A stretch of 59,212 nucleotides of DNA from Mangrovihabitans endophyticus (GCF_014646155.1 NZ_BMMX01000035.1:1-59212); one strand, 5' to 3'. Shown: positions 1 to 8,116, numbered from the stretch's first letter. Numbers and translations: made by a program. Notes: generated by a model not told the origin, from the sequence alone.

Positions 1-2
1 TG

Positions 3-272
3 TGCGGCGAGCCGTGGCCGTGCGAGTCGGGCAAGCGGCGCATCTCGCGTGACCTGGACGGCCCGGAGCGCGCCCGGCACATGGCGGGCCGACTGTATGA
101 GGCGGTCGGCGACCTGGCCGACGTGGACCCGCGGCGGCTGTATGTGCGGTTCCTGGCGTGGACGTGGTACGAGCCGGCGGCCGGGGAGTCTGCGGACGCC
201 CGGCCGCCGTCCCCGTCACGGGGCGGTGGTGGCGAGGATGCCCACCTATCGTCCTTTGTGGACGATGATTGA
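3..272 (+). CDS. hypothetical protein, 5' end outside window
   Basis: An open frame enters from the left edge and stops at 272. The visible 89 residues begin with a CGEPWPCESGK segment, followed by a helical stretch (MAGRLYEAVGDLADVDPRRLYVRFLAWTW, split by an internal ATG at 81) and a Gly/Asp-rich tail. Short Cys-Gly-x-Pro-Trp-Pro-Cys proteins are, from general knowledge, frequent in actinobacterial integrated elements, and a recombinase lies 450 bp downstream, so this is probably cargo of such an element. No function can be assigned. An internal start at 81 is possible, but the CxxxxC segment upstream reads like protein. Confidence 0.5.
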   Translation, partial: CGEPWPCESGKRRISRDLDGPERARHMAGRLYEAVGDLADVDPRRLYVRFLAWTWYEPAAGESADARPPSPSRGGGGEDAHLSSFVDDD

Positions 273-411
273 TGATACGTGCTGGTGGCGGCCTTGTCTT
301 TTCGGTCGGACTTTAGGCCGATCATCCGATCGGCGGGTCGGGTGCGATCGTGGACAGTCGACCGATGTGGACCATGGGCGCTGTGTGAACACGCCGTTAC
401 GGTTGCGGATC

Positions 412-720
412 ATGCCCACCGCTGTCGTGTTTATCCCGAGCCCTGATCTGGTCGATGCGAGTCCGGCGTGCGTGCTGCATTGCGCCGCGCGCGGCTATGA
501 GCTCGCCGGGATCGTCGTCGCGGACTGGCGCGAGGTGGATCGGCTGCTGCGCGAGGGCGGCGTGACGGTGGTCGTGGTGGCGCGGCCGGAGCATGTGCCG
601 CCGGACGGTGTGCCGCGGGTGGAGGTGGCCTCGGCCGGGCAGGTGCGCGGCGCCTGGCCGCCGGCGGCTGGGGACGCCGGCGGGCGGGATCCGCGCCGCC
701 GGCGTCCGCGTCTGATCTAG
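412..720 (+). CDS. small resolvase-N-terminal-like protein
   Basis: This 102-residue protein starts MPTAVVFIPSPDL and has a beta-alpha-beta layout: a hydrophobic strand, a Cys-containing helix (CVLHCAARGYEL), a strand (GIVVADW), a helix and another strand (VTVVVVARPEHVP). The layout resembles a degenerate serine-resolvase N-terminal domain, including the GYEL-agIV and VVVVaRpeHv pieces, but I see no catalytic serine in the expected RvS context. It is therefore probably an inactive or regulatory relative. It overlaps the 3' end of the convergent recombinase gene by 4 bp. Start chosen at the ATG that begins the conserved part; the frame stays open upstream to 49 without protein-like sequence. 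Function unknown, probably element-associated. Confidence 0.5.
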   Translation: MPTAVVFIPSPDLVDASPACVLHCAARGYELAGIVVADWREVDRLLREGGVTVVVVARPEHVPPDGVPRVEVASAGQVRGAWPPAAGDAGGRDPRRRRPRLI

Positions 721-1547
721 GCCAGGTCGGGCAGCCCGGCGACGGCGGCCTGCATCCGTGCGGTGCTGGCCTGCACGTAGGTGGCGGTGGTGGACGGGTG
801 GCGGTGGCCCATCAGGGTCTGCACCACGCGCAGGTCCCCCACCTCGTCGTTGATCATCGTCCCGAAGCTGTGCCGGAACCGGTGCATGCTGGCGTCCGCG
901 CCGATCGCGTGCAGGTAGTCGCGGCCGCGGCGCGAGATCTGCCGGCGGGTGAGGCGCTCGCCGTGGGCGCCGACGCACACTGGTCCGTCGGGCAGGTCCC
1001 GCACGAGCCGCCAGATCGCGGGGTGGGTGGCCACGTACCGTTCGACGTCGCCTTTGCCCTGCAGCAGCAGCCGCTGGGCGGTGATGTGCCGCCGCTGGAG
1101 GGCGGCGAGCTCGATGCATCGGGCGCCGGCGTAGAGCGCGAGGGTGAACCAGGTGAGGTAGGGCTGGGCGGCGCGCAGCAGGATCTGCTGCAGGTCCTCG
1201 GCCGGCAGCGGCCGGGCGCCGCGGACCGGCTTGGGCACCCGGGGCAGCCACGTGGCGCTGTTCTCGGTGAGCCGGGGCCGGCGGGGGTCGGTGGCCCACG
1301 TGAAGAAGCCTTTGATCGCCGCGGTGTACAGCGATCGGGTGGCGGCGCGGCGCCCGCCGGCGGTGATCCACGCTCGCAGCTCGTCGTGGAGGGCGAAGGG
1401 CAGCCCCTCGGGGAGCTCGCGGTCGGCGTGGCGCAGCACGCCGGTGTAGGTGTCGACGGTCGACGGGGCCCGGCCGAGTTCGTCGCGCAGATACTGGGCG
1501 TATTCGGCGATGAGGTCGACGGTGGCCGGTCGGGTGGGTACGGTCAT
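717..1547 (-). CDS. tyrosine recombinase / phage-type integrase
   Basis: A 276-residue site-specific recombinase that would cut and rejoin DNA through a 3'-phosphotyrosine. Residues about 10-85 form the SAM-like core-binding domain (LIAEYAQYLRDEL, STVDTYTGVL). Residues about 110-270 form the catalytic domain with a complete active site: R143 (GARCIEL), K165 (GKGD), H222 and R225 (HRFRH), H248 (MGHRH) and nucleophile Y257 (TTATY). Its length is close to XerC/XerD, with no added arm-binding domain. Beside two small orphan genes at the window edge it is most simply the integrase of an integrated element, but a chromosomal Xer-like role cannot be excluded. No attachment site or tRNA is recognisable next to it. 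Confidence 0.88.
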   Translation of the reverse strand: MTVPTRPATVDLIAEYAQYLRDELGRAPSTVDTYTGVLRHADRELPEGLPFALHDELRAWITAGGRRAATRSLYTAAIKGFFTWATDPRRPRLTENSATWLPRVPKPVRGARPLPAEDLQQILLRAAQPYLTWFTLALYAGARCIELAALQRRHITAQRLLLQGKGDVERYVATHPAIWRLVRDLPDGPVCVGAHGERLTRRQISRRGRDYLHAIGADASMHRFRHSFGTMINDEVGDLRVVQTLMGHRHPSTTATYVQASTARMQAAVAGLPDLA

Positions 1548-1941
1548 GTGCTGATCACTCCCCTGTGCTGGGTGGTGGTTCGCGGTGGTCCCGGCGCGTG
1601 CGCCACACAGGGCCGGGGCCGCCGCTTCTGTAAAGATCCTTCGATGGTGGCGGGCGGCGCGTCAGCGCGGCATCGGCCGGTCGCCCGGCCGCACGAAGGC
1701 GGGCCGCCTCCGGGTCGCCGGGATGCCCGACACGGGCCGGGTGCTGTCGCTGCGGCCTCCGCCGTACGGTCCGGTCCGCGCGATGATCGGGGTCGTGGTG
1801 CGCCGTCCGGCCGACCGGAATCTGTCCGGAAGTGCTGCGGGACCTAAAACCTTCCTTAGCCGGTTTGGCGCTGTCTGAAAACCCCGCTTACGGTCCTTCG
1901 GGCCGGGATCCCCTCGGCCGCGACGATCGCGGAGGCAGTAC
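1548..1941. other. intergenic region, integrase to CAP gene
   Basis: This 394-bp gap separates the divergent recombinase and CAP-protein genes. I see no convincing coding frame, tRNA fragment or direct repeat that could be named an attachment site. The only recognisable element is a promoter-like pair near 1865-1894, in a locally AT-richer patch (1846-1894). Confidence 0.5.
1865..1894 (+). promoter_or_regulatory. candidate promoter of CAP-domain gene
   Basis: TTGGCG (1865-1870) and TACGGT (1889-1894) are separated by 18 bp and lie about 47 bp upstream of the GTG start at 1942, which has GGAGG at 1931-1935. Prediction from sequence only. Confidence 0.4.
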
Positions 1942-2790
1942 GTGTACCGGCCAGCCGAGCCAGCCGAGCGTCCCGGCCGACGGGCGCACCGTCCGGGGCG
2001 GCACCGCCGGACGGCGCCCACGCCGGTGGCTCTGGGCCTGACGGTCCTCGGCCTGCTCACCGCGCTGGGGGCGGGTGCGACCATGCTGCCCGCCAGCCTC
2101 ACCGGTCCGGGTAGCCCGGCGGAGGACAGCGCGTCCGTGATCGACGAGCTGGCGCCGGGCGCCGGTGGCGGGGTGCCCGGCGCAGGCTTGCCCCACGACG
2201 GCACCGCGCCGAGCGGCGCTCCGACAACCGCCGGCGCGGCGCCCTCGCCGGCCACCCCGGCGGCATCGTCGCCGGCCCCGTCGCCGTCGAAGAGCACGTC
2301 GGCCAAGGCGAAGCGGTCGCGGTCCGCGAGCGCCAAGCCCACGCGCACGGTCGCCGCGAAATCCGCCCCGAGCCCCGCGGACGGGAGCGCCGGGAAAGGG
2401 CTGGCCGCTCAGGAGACCGAGGTCATCCGGCTGGTCAACGAGGAGCGGGATCAGGCCGGCTGCGGCGCGGTCACCCTGGACACCCGTTTGCGTACGGCGA
2501 TACGCCTGCACGTCGAGGAACTCGGCTCGCACGGCGACCTCTACATCAGCCACGTCAGCGACGACGGCCGGACCTTCGTGGACCGGGCCAAGGAGCAGGG
2601 CTACGACGATCCGGGCGGCGAGAACGTGGCGCGCGGCCAGCGGAACGCCGCGGACGTGATGACAAGCTGGATGAACAGCGAGGGGCATCGGGCCAACATC
2701 CTGAACTGCGACTTCACGGCGATCGGGGCAGGCGTCGCGAAGGGGGTCGACGGCACGCTCGTCTGGGGGCAGTTGTTCGGTCGCTCATGA
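1942..2790 (+). CDS. secreted CAP-domain (SCP/PR-1-like, YkwD-type) protein
   Basis: The 282-residue protein has a basic N-terminus, one hydrophobic segment at about residues 32-55 (signal peptide or anchor), an Ala/Pro/Ser/Lys-rich linker to about residue 148, and a C-terminal CAP domain (about 150-282). The domain carries the motifs EVIRLVNEER, GENVARG and WMNSEGHRANILN; His and Glu of the latter belong to the usual CAP cavity. Bacterial YkwD-like proteins are extracellular or wall-associated and mostly of unknown activity. Start is the GTG preceded by GGAGG six bases away. It stands alone, 147 bp before the glycosyltransferase cluster. Confidence 0.85.
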   Translation: MYRPAEPAERPGRRAHRPGRHRRTAPTPVALGLTVLGLLTALGAGATMLPASLTGPGSPAEDSASVIDELAPGAGGGVPGAGLPHDGTAPSGAPTTAGAAPSPATPAASSPAPSPSKSTSAKAKRSRSASAKPTRTVAAKSAPSPADGSAGKGLAAQETEVIRLVNEERDQAGCGAVTLDTRLRTAIRLHVEELGSHGDLYISHVSDDGRTFVDRAKEQGYDDPGGENVARGQRNAADVMTSWMNSEGHRANILNCDFTAIGAGVAKGVDGTLVWGQLFGRS

Positions 2791-2937
2791 CGACTTGAGT
2801 GCTCGATATACGGATAAGTCGGACAAAAACCTTTAAAGAGCTGTCGCGAACCCGACAATGACCGGTGACGAGGCCGCGCTTGCTCGTTGCGCCCACCGTG
2901 ATTTTCTGTCCGCCGCACCGGCACGGCTGACCCCGCC

Positions 2938-4410
2938 ATGCGCATCTGTCTGCTCACCGGGGACGGCCCGCACCGCCGGGACGCGTACGGCGAATGGTGC
3001 CGCCCCCTCGTCGACGGCCTCGGCTCCCACACCGTCGATCTGGTCGACGTCGGATGGGACCCGCCTGCCACCACCCCGGCGTGTCCCCCACGGGTCGCCT
3101 CCACCCGCACCGTGACCCTGTCGCGGCCGATCCTCGACCACGACGCACGGCGCGGACACGCATCGCGGGAGCTCACCGAGGCCGCCGAAGCGCTGTGCCG
3201 GGGCCTGATCCACGGCGGCTCGCGGTTTCGCGACGGCCTGCGCCACCTCGCCCTGCACGCGGGCCCGGACGGCGCCGCGCTGCACGGCGTGCCGCTGGCC
3301 CGGATGCTGGCCGCGGCCTGGCGCGACGGCGGACCGGCCGAGTCCGCGCCGCTGCCCCGGCTCGGCGGACGGGATGCCCGTGCGGGGGCCAGGCTGCTGC
3401 GCGACACCGGGCGAGCGCTCGCCGCGGAGCTGCCGCCGACCGATCTGCTGCACTGCGCCGGAGGCACCACGCCGCTGCTGGCGGCGCTGGCCGCGCACTG
3501 GCGCGACGGCGCACCGCTGCTGCTCACCGACGGGTGTGCCGACCCGCCCGGGGCACCCCCGGCGTCCCTGCGCCAGTCGCCGGCCATGGACACGCTGCTG
3601 CGGCTGCTGCGCCGGGCGGTCGGCGACGCCGGGTACGCCACCGCGGACCTGGTCGCGTCGACGAGCGACGTCCATCGCGCCCACGCGGTGGACCGCGGCA
3701 CGCCGACCCACCGCGCGATCACCGTGCCCGCCGGGGTCGACCCCGCCCGGTGGCCCGCACTGCCGGAACCCGCCCCGGAGCCGCCCGCGCTGGTCTGGGC
3801 CGGAAACGGCGGGCCGGGCAGCGGCCTGGGCCCGGTGCTGGACGCCTTCGCCGGGGTCGTCACGGTGCTGCCGGACGCGGTCCTGCACCTGGTCGGCGTC
3901 ACCGCCGACGACGAGGACCACTGCGCCGAGCGGGTGGACCGCACCGGCCTCGGCCGCGCCGTCCGGCAGTACCCGCTGCCGCTGGATCCCGGCGAGCGGT
4001 ATGCCGCCGGGCACGTGGTGGTGCACGTCACCGGCCCGGCCGATCCGGCGCACGGGCCGGTCGAGGCCATGATGTCCGGCCGCGCGATCGCCGGGTTCGG
4101 CAGCGGGGCGGCCGGCGAGGTCGTCGGCGACGCCGGCGTGCTGGTGCCGCCGGGCGATGTCGCCGCGCTGACCGACGCGTGCATCGCCCTGCTGCGGTCG
4201 CCGGACCGGCGACGCGCGCTGGCCGACGCCGCGCGGTGCCGGGCGATGCAGCGATACACCAGTGACCGGATGGTGCGGGTGTACCAGGCGCTGTACACCG
4301 ACCTGGCCGGGGCGCCGCCCGCCGGTCGCGTGGAGTTCGAGCTCGCCCTGCCGGCGCCGCGCAGCGCGGGAGCGCCGACCATCCGTCATCTGGTTCCGGA
4401 GGGACGATGA
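2938..4410 (+). CDS. PelF-like GT-B family glycosyltransferase
   Basis: A 490-residue GT-B glycosyltransferase, expected to be cytoplasmic and to transfer a sugar from a nucleotide donor. The N-terminus (MRICLLTGDG, then EWCRPLVDGL) resembles the DUF3492-type N-domain of PelF. The C-domain has the donor-site segment EAMMSGRAIAGFGSG followed by GEVVGDAGVLVPPGD. The acceptor/donor Glu of the family (EAM) is present. It is followed by two genes with 4-bp overlaps (ATGA at 4407, GTGA at 5534), so the three are translationally coupled. PelF makes Pel polysaccharide in Gram-negative bacteria; by analogy this protein may polymerise an exopolysaccharide, but substrate and product are inferred. Confidence 0.75.
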   Translation: MRICLLTGDGPHRRDAYGEWCRPLVDGLGSHTVDLVDVGWDPPATTPACPPRVASTRTVTLSRPILDHDARRGHASRELTEAAEALCRGLIHGGSRFRDGLRHLALHAGPDGAALHGVPLARMLAAAWRDGGPAESAPLPRLGGRDARAGARLLRDTGRALAAELPPTDLLHCAGGTTPLLAALAAHWRDGAPLLLTDGCADPPGAPPASLRQSPAMDTLLRLLRRAVGDAGYATADLVASTSDVHRAHAVDRGTPTHRAITVPAGVDPARWPALPEPAPEPPALVWAGNGGPGSGLGPVLDAFAGVVTVLPDAVLHLVGVTADDEDHCAERVDRTGLGRAVRQYPLPLDPGERYAAGHVVVHVTGPADPAHGPVEAMMSGRAIAGFGSGAAGEVVGDAGVLVPPGDVAALTDACIALLRSPDRRRALADAARCRAMQRYTSDRMVRVYQALYTDLAGAPPAGRVEFELALPAPRSAGAPTIRHLVPEGR

Positions 4411-5537
4411 CCGTATCCCTGTCCCGGCGCACGCCGTACCGGCGGGAACACACCTGCGGGGCGCATGCCATGCCGCTGCGCAGGGAAGGCCTGCTCTCCG
4501 TGGCGATGCGCTGTGCCCTGTACCTCGGCCCGCTGAGCGTGGCGATCGCCGCCGCCGGGCCGCTGGATCTGGTCGGCGCACCGGTGCTGCTGCCGGTTCT
4601 GGTGCTCGGCTGGAGCGCCGCGCAGGCGCTGACCAGCCTCGGCGTCGCGGTCGCCGGTACGGCCGGGCGGGCCGCCGCCGCGCGCCTGGTGGCCGGCGGA
4701 TTCGCCATCGCCGGTGTGCTGTGGAGCGCGTACGTCTGGGTGGCCCCCGGCGCCTGGCTGGGGCCGAGCCGGATCATGGCCGGCGTGGTCGGCATCGGCG
4801 CTTTGACCTCGCTGGCCACCGTCACCGCTGCCCTGGTCACGCGGTCCGAGGTGGCCGTCGTGCGGTGGAGCGTGCCGTGCTGGGTGCTGGCCGTGATCAC
4901 CCTGGCCGGGGGCTCGGGTGCCTCGGCGGTCTCCGCGGAGACGCTGCTCCCGGCGGCCATCGTGGTGGCGGCGGTCCGCGCGTACCGGCCGGTCATCGGG
5001 CGTACGGTGCCGAACCGGCCGCCGCTGGGCGCGCCCGCCGTGCGTCGCGGCGCCGGCTTCCTGGCGCTCGGCGCCGCCCAGGCCGGCGCGGTCGCGGTGT
5101 TGTGCGTGACCGGCCCGAACGCGGCCCGGATCCCGTTGCTGGTCGCCGTGCCACTGGTGGAGGCCCTGGTCGCCGGGCACGCCCGCACCGTCGCCACCCG
5201 GACGGTCGGGGCGTTGCTGTTGCCGGTCGTGGTGGCCGCGCCGCTGGTGCTCGGCGCCGCTCAGGTGCCCGCTGCGCGCACCGCACTGCTCGCCACCAGC
5301 GCCGGGATTCTCCTCAGCGGAATTCTCGCCGCCACCGTCGTGCTCGCCGCCCGCGGTCGCCTGATCGTCGCGGTGGTGTCCGCGGGCGCCGCCCCGGCCG
5401 CGATCCTGGCGCTCCCGCTGCTGCCCGGTCCGACTCCGCCGTTCCTGCCCGCGGTGGTCGCCGTGCTGGCCGCGATTCACCTGCTGGGCCTGCCCACCGT
5501 CGCCAACACCGTCGCCGATCACCGGAGGACATCGTGA
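4407..5537 (+). CDS. polytopic membrane protein of the exopolysaccharide-like cluster
   Basis: A 376-residue protein, very hydrophobic from about residue 30 on, with roughly ten to twelve candidate transmembrane segments (for example ALYLGPLSVAIAAAG, WVLAVITLAGG, LLLPVVVAAPLVLGA). I see no catalytic motif. Its place between a PelF-like glycosyltransferase and a Spherulin4 glycosidase suggests a PelG/Wzx-like export or scaffold role, but it is shorter than typical PelG (about 450 residues). The start ATG overlaps the stop of the upstream gene. Residues 1-29 are hydrophilic and could be partly untranslated if the ATG at 4467 is used. Confidence 0.6.
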   Translation: MTVSLSRRTPYRREHTCGAHAMPLRREGLLSVAMRCALYLGPLSVAIAAAGPLDLVGAPVLLPVLVLGWSAAQALTSLGVAVAGTAGRAAAARLVAGGFAIAGVLWSAYVWVAPGAWLGPSRIMAGVVGIGALTSLATVTAALVTRSEVAVVRWSVPCWVLAVITLAGGSGASAVSAETLLPAAIVVAAVRAYRPVIGRTVPNRPPLGAPAVRRGAGFLALGAAQAGAVAVLCVTGPNAARIPLLVAVPLVEALVAGHARTVATRTVGALLLPVVVAAPLVLGAAQVPAARTALLATSAGILLSGILAATVVLAARGRLIVAVVSAGAAPAAILALPLLPGPTPPFLPAVVAVLAAIHLLGLPTVANTVADHRRTS

Positions 5538-6121
5538 GAACCCTGTTCCCGACCTACACACACCCGCTGCCCGAGCTGGCCGACGACCCGGACACCTGGG
5601 TGGTGCAGCAGCACCCCGGACAACCGCGCCGCTTCCATCAGGTGCTCGGCCGCGTCGACCTGGACTGGGGCGGCCGTTCACTGGCCGACGTGCTGGCCGA
5701 CCTGGACACCTGGCGCGCCGCCGGAGTCGAGGGGCTGTTCCTCGACCGCGCGCCGGCCGGTTCCGGTGGGGTCGGGCCGGTGGCGCTGACCGTCCGGCTT
5801 GCCGCCCGGCGCGGGCTGCACCGGGTGGTGTTGAACCCGGGCGTGCCGACCCATCCGCTGTACCGCGACCTGGGCGTGCGGATCTGCACGTTCGACGGGT
5901 CGTGGTCGGCCTATCAGGGGTGGGACGGCAACGGCATCCGCCCCGGCGACGGGCATCTCGTGCACAGCGTGCCGACCGAGATGCTCACCGCCGCCCGCCG
6001 GCTGATGGGCCGGCGCGGCGCCGGATTCGGTCTGGCCACCGACGCCGTGCCGGAGGTCAGCGAGGCGACCGGCGCGGACGCGGCTGACAGCGCGGGCAGG
6101 TGTAGGACGACCGGTTCATGA
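5534..6121 (+). CDS. Spherulin4 / spherulation-specific family 4 glycosidase-like protein
   Basis: A 195-residue TIM-barrel-like protein with hallmarks of the Spherulin4 family: LADLDTWRAAGVEGLFLDRAP (about 50-70), VVLNPGVPTHPLY, ICTFDGSWSAYQGW and a late LVHSVP. Some fungal Spherulin4 members (Sph3, GH135) hydrolyse alpha-1,4-linked GalNAc polymers; bacterial ones are largely untested. The start is a GTG overlapping the TGA of the membrane gene. No signal peptide is evident, so it would act inside the cell or leave by another route. Its last 65 bp overlap mutM on the other strand; the tail after about residue 175 looks unconserved. Confidence 0.72.
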   Translation: MRTLFPTYTHPLPELADDPDTWVVQQHPGQPRRFHQVLGRVDLDWGGRSLADVLADLDTWRAAGVEGLFLDRAPAGSGGVGPVALTVRLAARRGLHRVVLNPGVPTHPLYRDLGVRICTFDGSWSAYQGWDGNGIRPGDGHLVHSVPTEMLTAARRLMGRRGAGFGLATDAVPEVSEATGADAADSAGRCRTTGS

Positions 6122-6911
6122 ACTGCTCCCGGCGCATCGCCGTGCCGCACCGGTGGCACGGCAGGCCCTCCCGCCCGTACGCGTTGAGTTCCCGGTCGAA
6201 GTAGCCGCTCTGGCCGTTCACGTTGACGTACAGCGCGTCGAAGCTCGTCCCGCCGGCCACGATCGCCTCGCCCAGCACATCCCGGACGTGGTCGAGCAGC
6301 CGGCGCACCGCGGGCCCGGTCAGCCGGTCCGTCGCGCGCGTGCCGTGCAGCCGGGCACGCCACAGCGCTTCGTCGGCATAGATGTTGCCGACGCCCGAGA
6401 TCAGGCTCTGGTCCAGCAGGGCGCGCTTGACCTCGGTGCGGCGCTTGCGAAAAGCGGCCACGAAAGCCGTGTCGTCGAACAACGGATCCATCGGGTCACG
6501 GGCGATGTGGGCGATCTCGGCGGGAAGTTCCGCGCCGCCGTCGGAGACGGAAAGGCCACCGAACGTACGCTGATCGACGAACCGTAGCTGCGGACCGCCG
6601 TCGGTGAACCTGAAGCGCACGCGCAGATGCGGCCCGTCGGGTTTGTCCGCCGGTTCGATCAGCAACTGCCCGCTCATGCCGAGATGACCGAGGATGGCGT
6701 CGCCGGAGTCCAGCGGCAGCCACAGGTATTTGCCCCGGCGGGCGACGTCGGTGATCGTCCGGCCGCGCAGCACCGCGGCGAAATGGTCGTCGCCGGGCAG
6801 ATGCCGGCGGATGGCGCGGGGATGGCGCACCTCGGCCTCGTCGACGGTGCGGCCGGTGACCCACTTGGCCAGGCCCTGCCGGACCGTCTCCACTTCGGGT
6901 AGCTCGGGCAT
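6057..6911 (-). CDS. mutM: formamidopyrimidine-DNA glycosylase
   Basis: MutM/Fpg, 284 residues, excises 8-oxoguanine and formamidopyrimidines and cleaves the abasic site. The mature N-terminus PELPEVETV supplies the catalytic Pro2 and Glu3; K61 sits in RRGKYLWLPL. The helix-two-turn-helix includes ISGVGNIYADE (N176). The C-terminal zinc finger uses C252, C255, C272 and C275, with the conserved NRSSYTCPRC loop. It follows the mannosyltransferase by 17 bp and is the last gene of the rnc-containing minus-strand run, as in mycobacteria (rnc then fpg). Its 3' end overlaps the convergent Spherulin4 gene, so zinc-finger codons are double-used. Confidence 0.97.
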   Translation of the reverse strand: MPELPEVETVRQGLAKWVTGRTVDEAEVRHPRAIRRHLPGDDHFAAVLRGRTITDVARRGKYLWLPLDSGDAILGHLGMSGQLLIEPADKPDGPHLRVRFRFTDGGPQLRFVDQRTFGGLSVSDGGAELPAEIAHIARDPMDPLFDDTAFVAAFRKRRTEVKRALLDQSLISGVGNIYADEALWRARLHGTRATDRLTGPAVRRLLDHVRDVLGEAIVAGGTSFDALYVNVNGQSGYFDRELNAYGREGLPCHRCGTAMRREQFMNRSSYTCPRCQPRPRRSPR

Positions 6912-6928
6912 CCTGGCTCCTTGCGGCG

Positions 6929-8116
6929 CTAGAGCGTGTACGGCCAGACGACCACCAGATAGGCGCCGTACCACAGGCCGAAGAGCGCCCACGCCACGAT
7001 CGACAGCACCGCGACCGGGGGACGGGCACGGGCCGCGGCGCAGACGGCGGGCAGCAGCGTCAACAGTACGGGCAGCAGCAGCCGCGGCTTGGAGTGGTAG
7101 AAGCCGGCCTGACCATAGACGAGCACCATGGCGATCACCCCGTACACGGCGAGCGGCGGCCAGGGCCGCCCGGTCAGCGCGACACCGGCGGCGGCGAGCG
7201 CCGCGAGCAGGATCAACGCCACGCTCATCGGGATCCAGCCGTCGCCGGTGGACAGCGTCTGGCGCAGGAAGTTCAGCGTGCTCGCGCCGAAGTCGAAGGA
7301 ACTGCCCCACCCGGCGGTCTGGATCCGGAACCAAGCGGCCGGGTCGCCCACCCGCCAGGCCACCCAGGCGAGGTACAGCGGAACGCCGGCCAGGGCCATG
7401 GCGGCGGCGGCGAGCGGCGTCCACCGATGCCACATCGCACGGCCCGGCGAGTCGTCCGGCTGAGCGCGGACGGCCAGCACCGCGGCGACCGCCAGGCCGA
7501 CCGCGGCGGCTGCGCCGGTCGGCCTGGTGAGCGCAGCGGCCAGGCCGAGCGGCCCGGCCGCCCACCACACGCCCCGGTGCGCGGCCACGAACATCGCCGC
7601 CACGAGCGCCAGGAACAGGCTCTCCGAGTACCCCATGGACAGCACCACGGACACCGGGGCGGAGCAGCACACAGCCACCAGCGCCCAGCCCACCCGCTTG
7701 CCGTACAGGCTGGTGCCCAGCAGGTGCAGGGCGACGGCGGCGCCGATCGAGGCGAGCCAACTGACCGCGAGCGCGGCACTGCCCGGATCCACGCCCAGCG
7801 CGGCCACCCCGCGGATCAGCATCGGGTACAGCGGGAAGAAGGCCAGCTCGTTGCCGGACATCGAGCCGTCGGCCTGGTAGGTGTACCCGTGCGGATATCC
7901 GTCGACCGCGACGCGCAGGAACCATCCGGCGTCCCACACCAGCAGTCGTGCGCGCAGGCCGGTGCCGTCGTGCACGGCGGCGTTCAGCCAGAGCAGCATC
8001 ACGATCTGGCCGACGCGGGTCAGCGCCAGGATGCCGGCCGCGGTCGCGATCCCCCGCCACGCGCCCGCCTTGGTCCACAGCGACGCGGTGGTCGGCGGCG
8101 CCGCGGTGAGCGTCAC
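6929..8116 (-). CDS. PIG-V-like GT-C mannosyltransferase, membrane
   Basis: A 395-residue integral membrane protein with about nine to ten hydrophobic segments and the GT-C/PIG-V signature order WDAGWFLRVA, LAFFPLYPMLIR, SMGYSESLF and LAAALTRPTG. Such enzymes use polyprenyl-phosphate mannose on the outer face of the membrane. In actinobacteria they contribute to glycolipid or protein mannosylation; the acceptor here cannot be told. The GTG start overlaps the rnc stop by 4 bp (GTGA), so it is translationally coupled to rnc. It sits between rnc and mutM, genes that are adjacent in mycobacteria, so it looks inserted into a conserved pair. Confidence 0.78.
   Translation of the reverse strand: MTLTAAPPTTASLWTKAGAWRGIATAAGILALTRVGQIVMLLWLNAAVHDGTGLRARLLVWDAGWFLRVAVDGYPHGYTYQADGSMSGNELAFFPLYPMLIRGVAALGVDPGSAALAVSWLASIGAAVALHLLGTSLYGKRVGWALVAVCCSAPVSVVLSMGYSESLFLALVAAMFVAAHRGVWWAAGPLGLAAALTRPTGAAAAVGLAVAAVLAVRAQPDDSPGRAMWHRWTPLAAAAMALAGVPLYLAWVAWRVGDPAAWFRIQTAGWGSSFDFGASTLNFLRQTLSTGDGWIPMSVALILLAALAAAGVALTGRPWPPLAVYGVIAMVLVYGQAGFYHSKPRLLLPVLLTLLPAVCAAARARPPVAVLSIVAWALFGLWYGAYLVVVWPYTL

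Noticed and set aside
1846..1941. A riboswitch (for example c-di-AMP type) before the CAP-domain gene
   Set aside because: The leader downstream of the candidate promoter is only about 40 nt and none of the conserved c-di-AMP motifs is present.
3023..5681. Long Arg/Pro/Gly-rich frames antisense to the glycosyltransferase and membrane genes
   Set aside because: Typical of GC-rich DNA; no start signal, no family motif, and the opposite strand carries clearly conserved proteins.
6057..8078. A 673-codon open frame over mutM and the mannosyltransferase
   Set aside because: MutM begins at 6911 with PELPEVE; the upstream extension is the out-of-frame shadow of the membrane protein gene.
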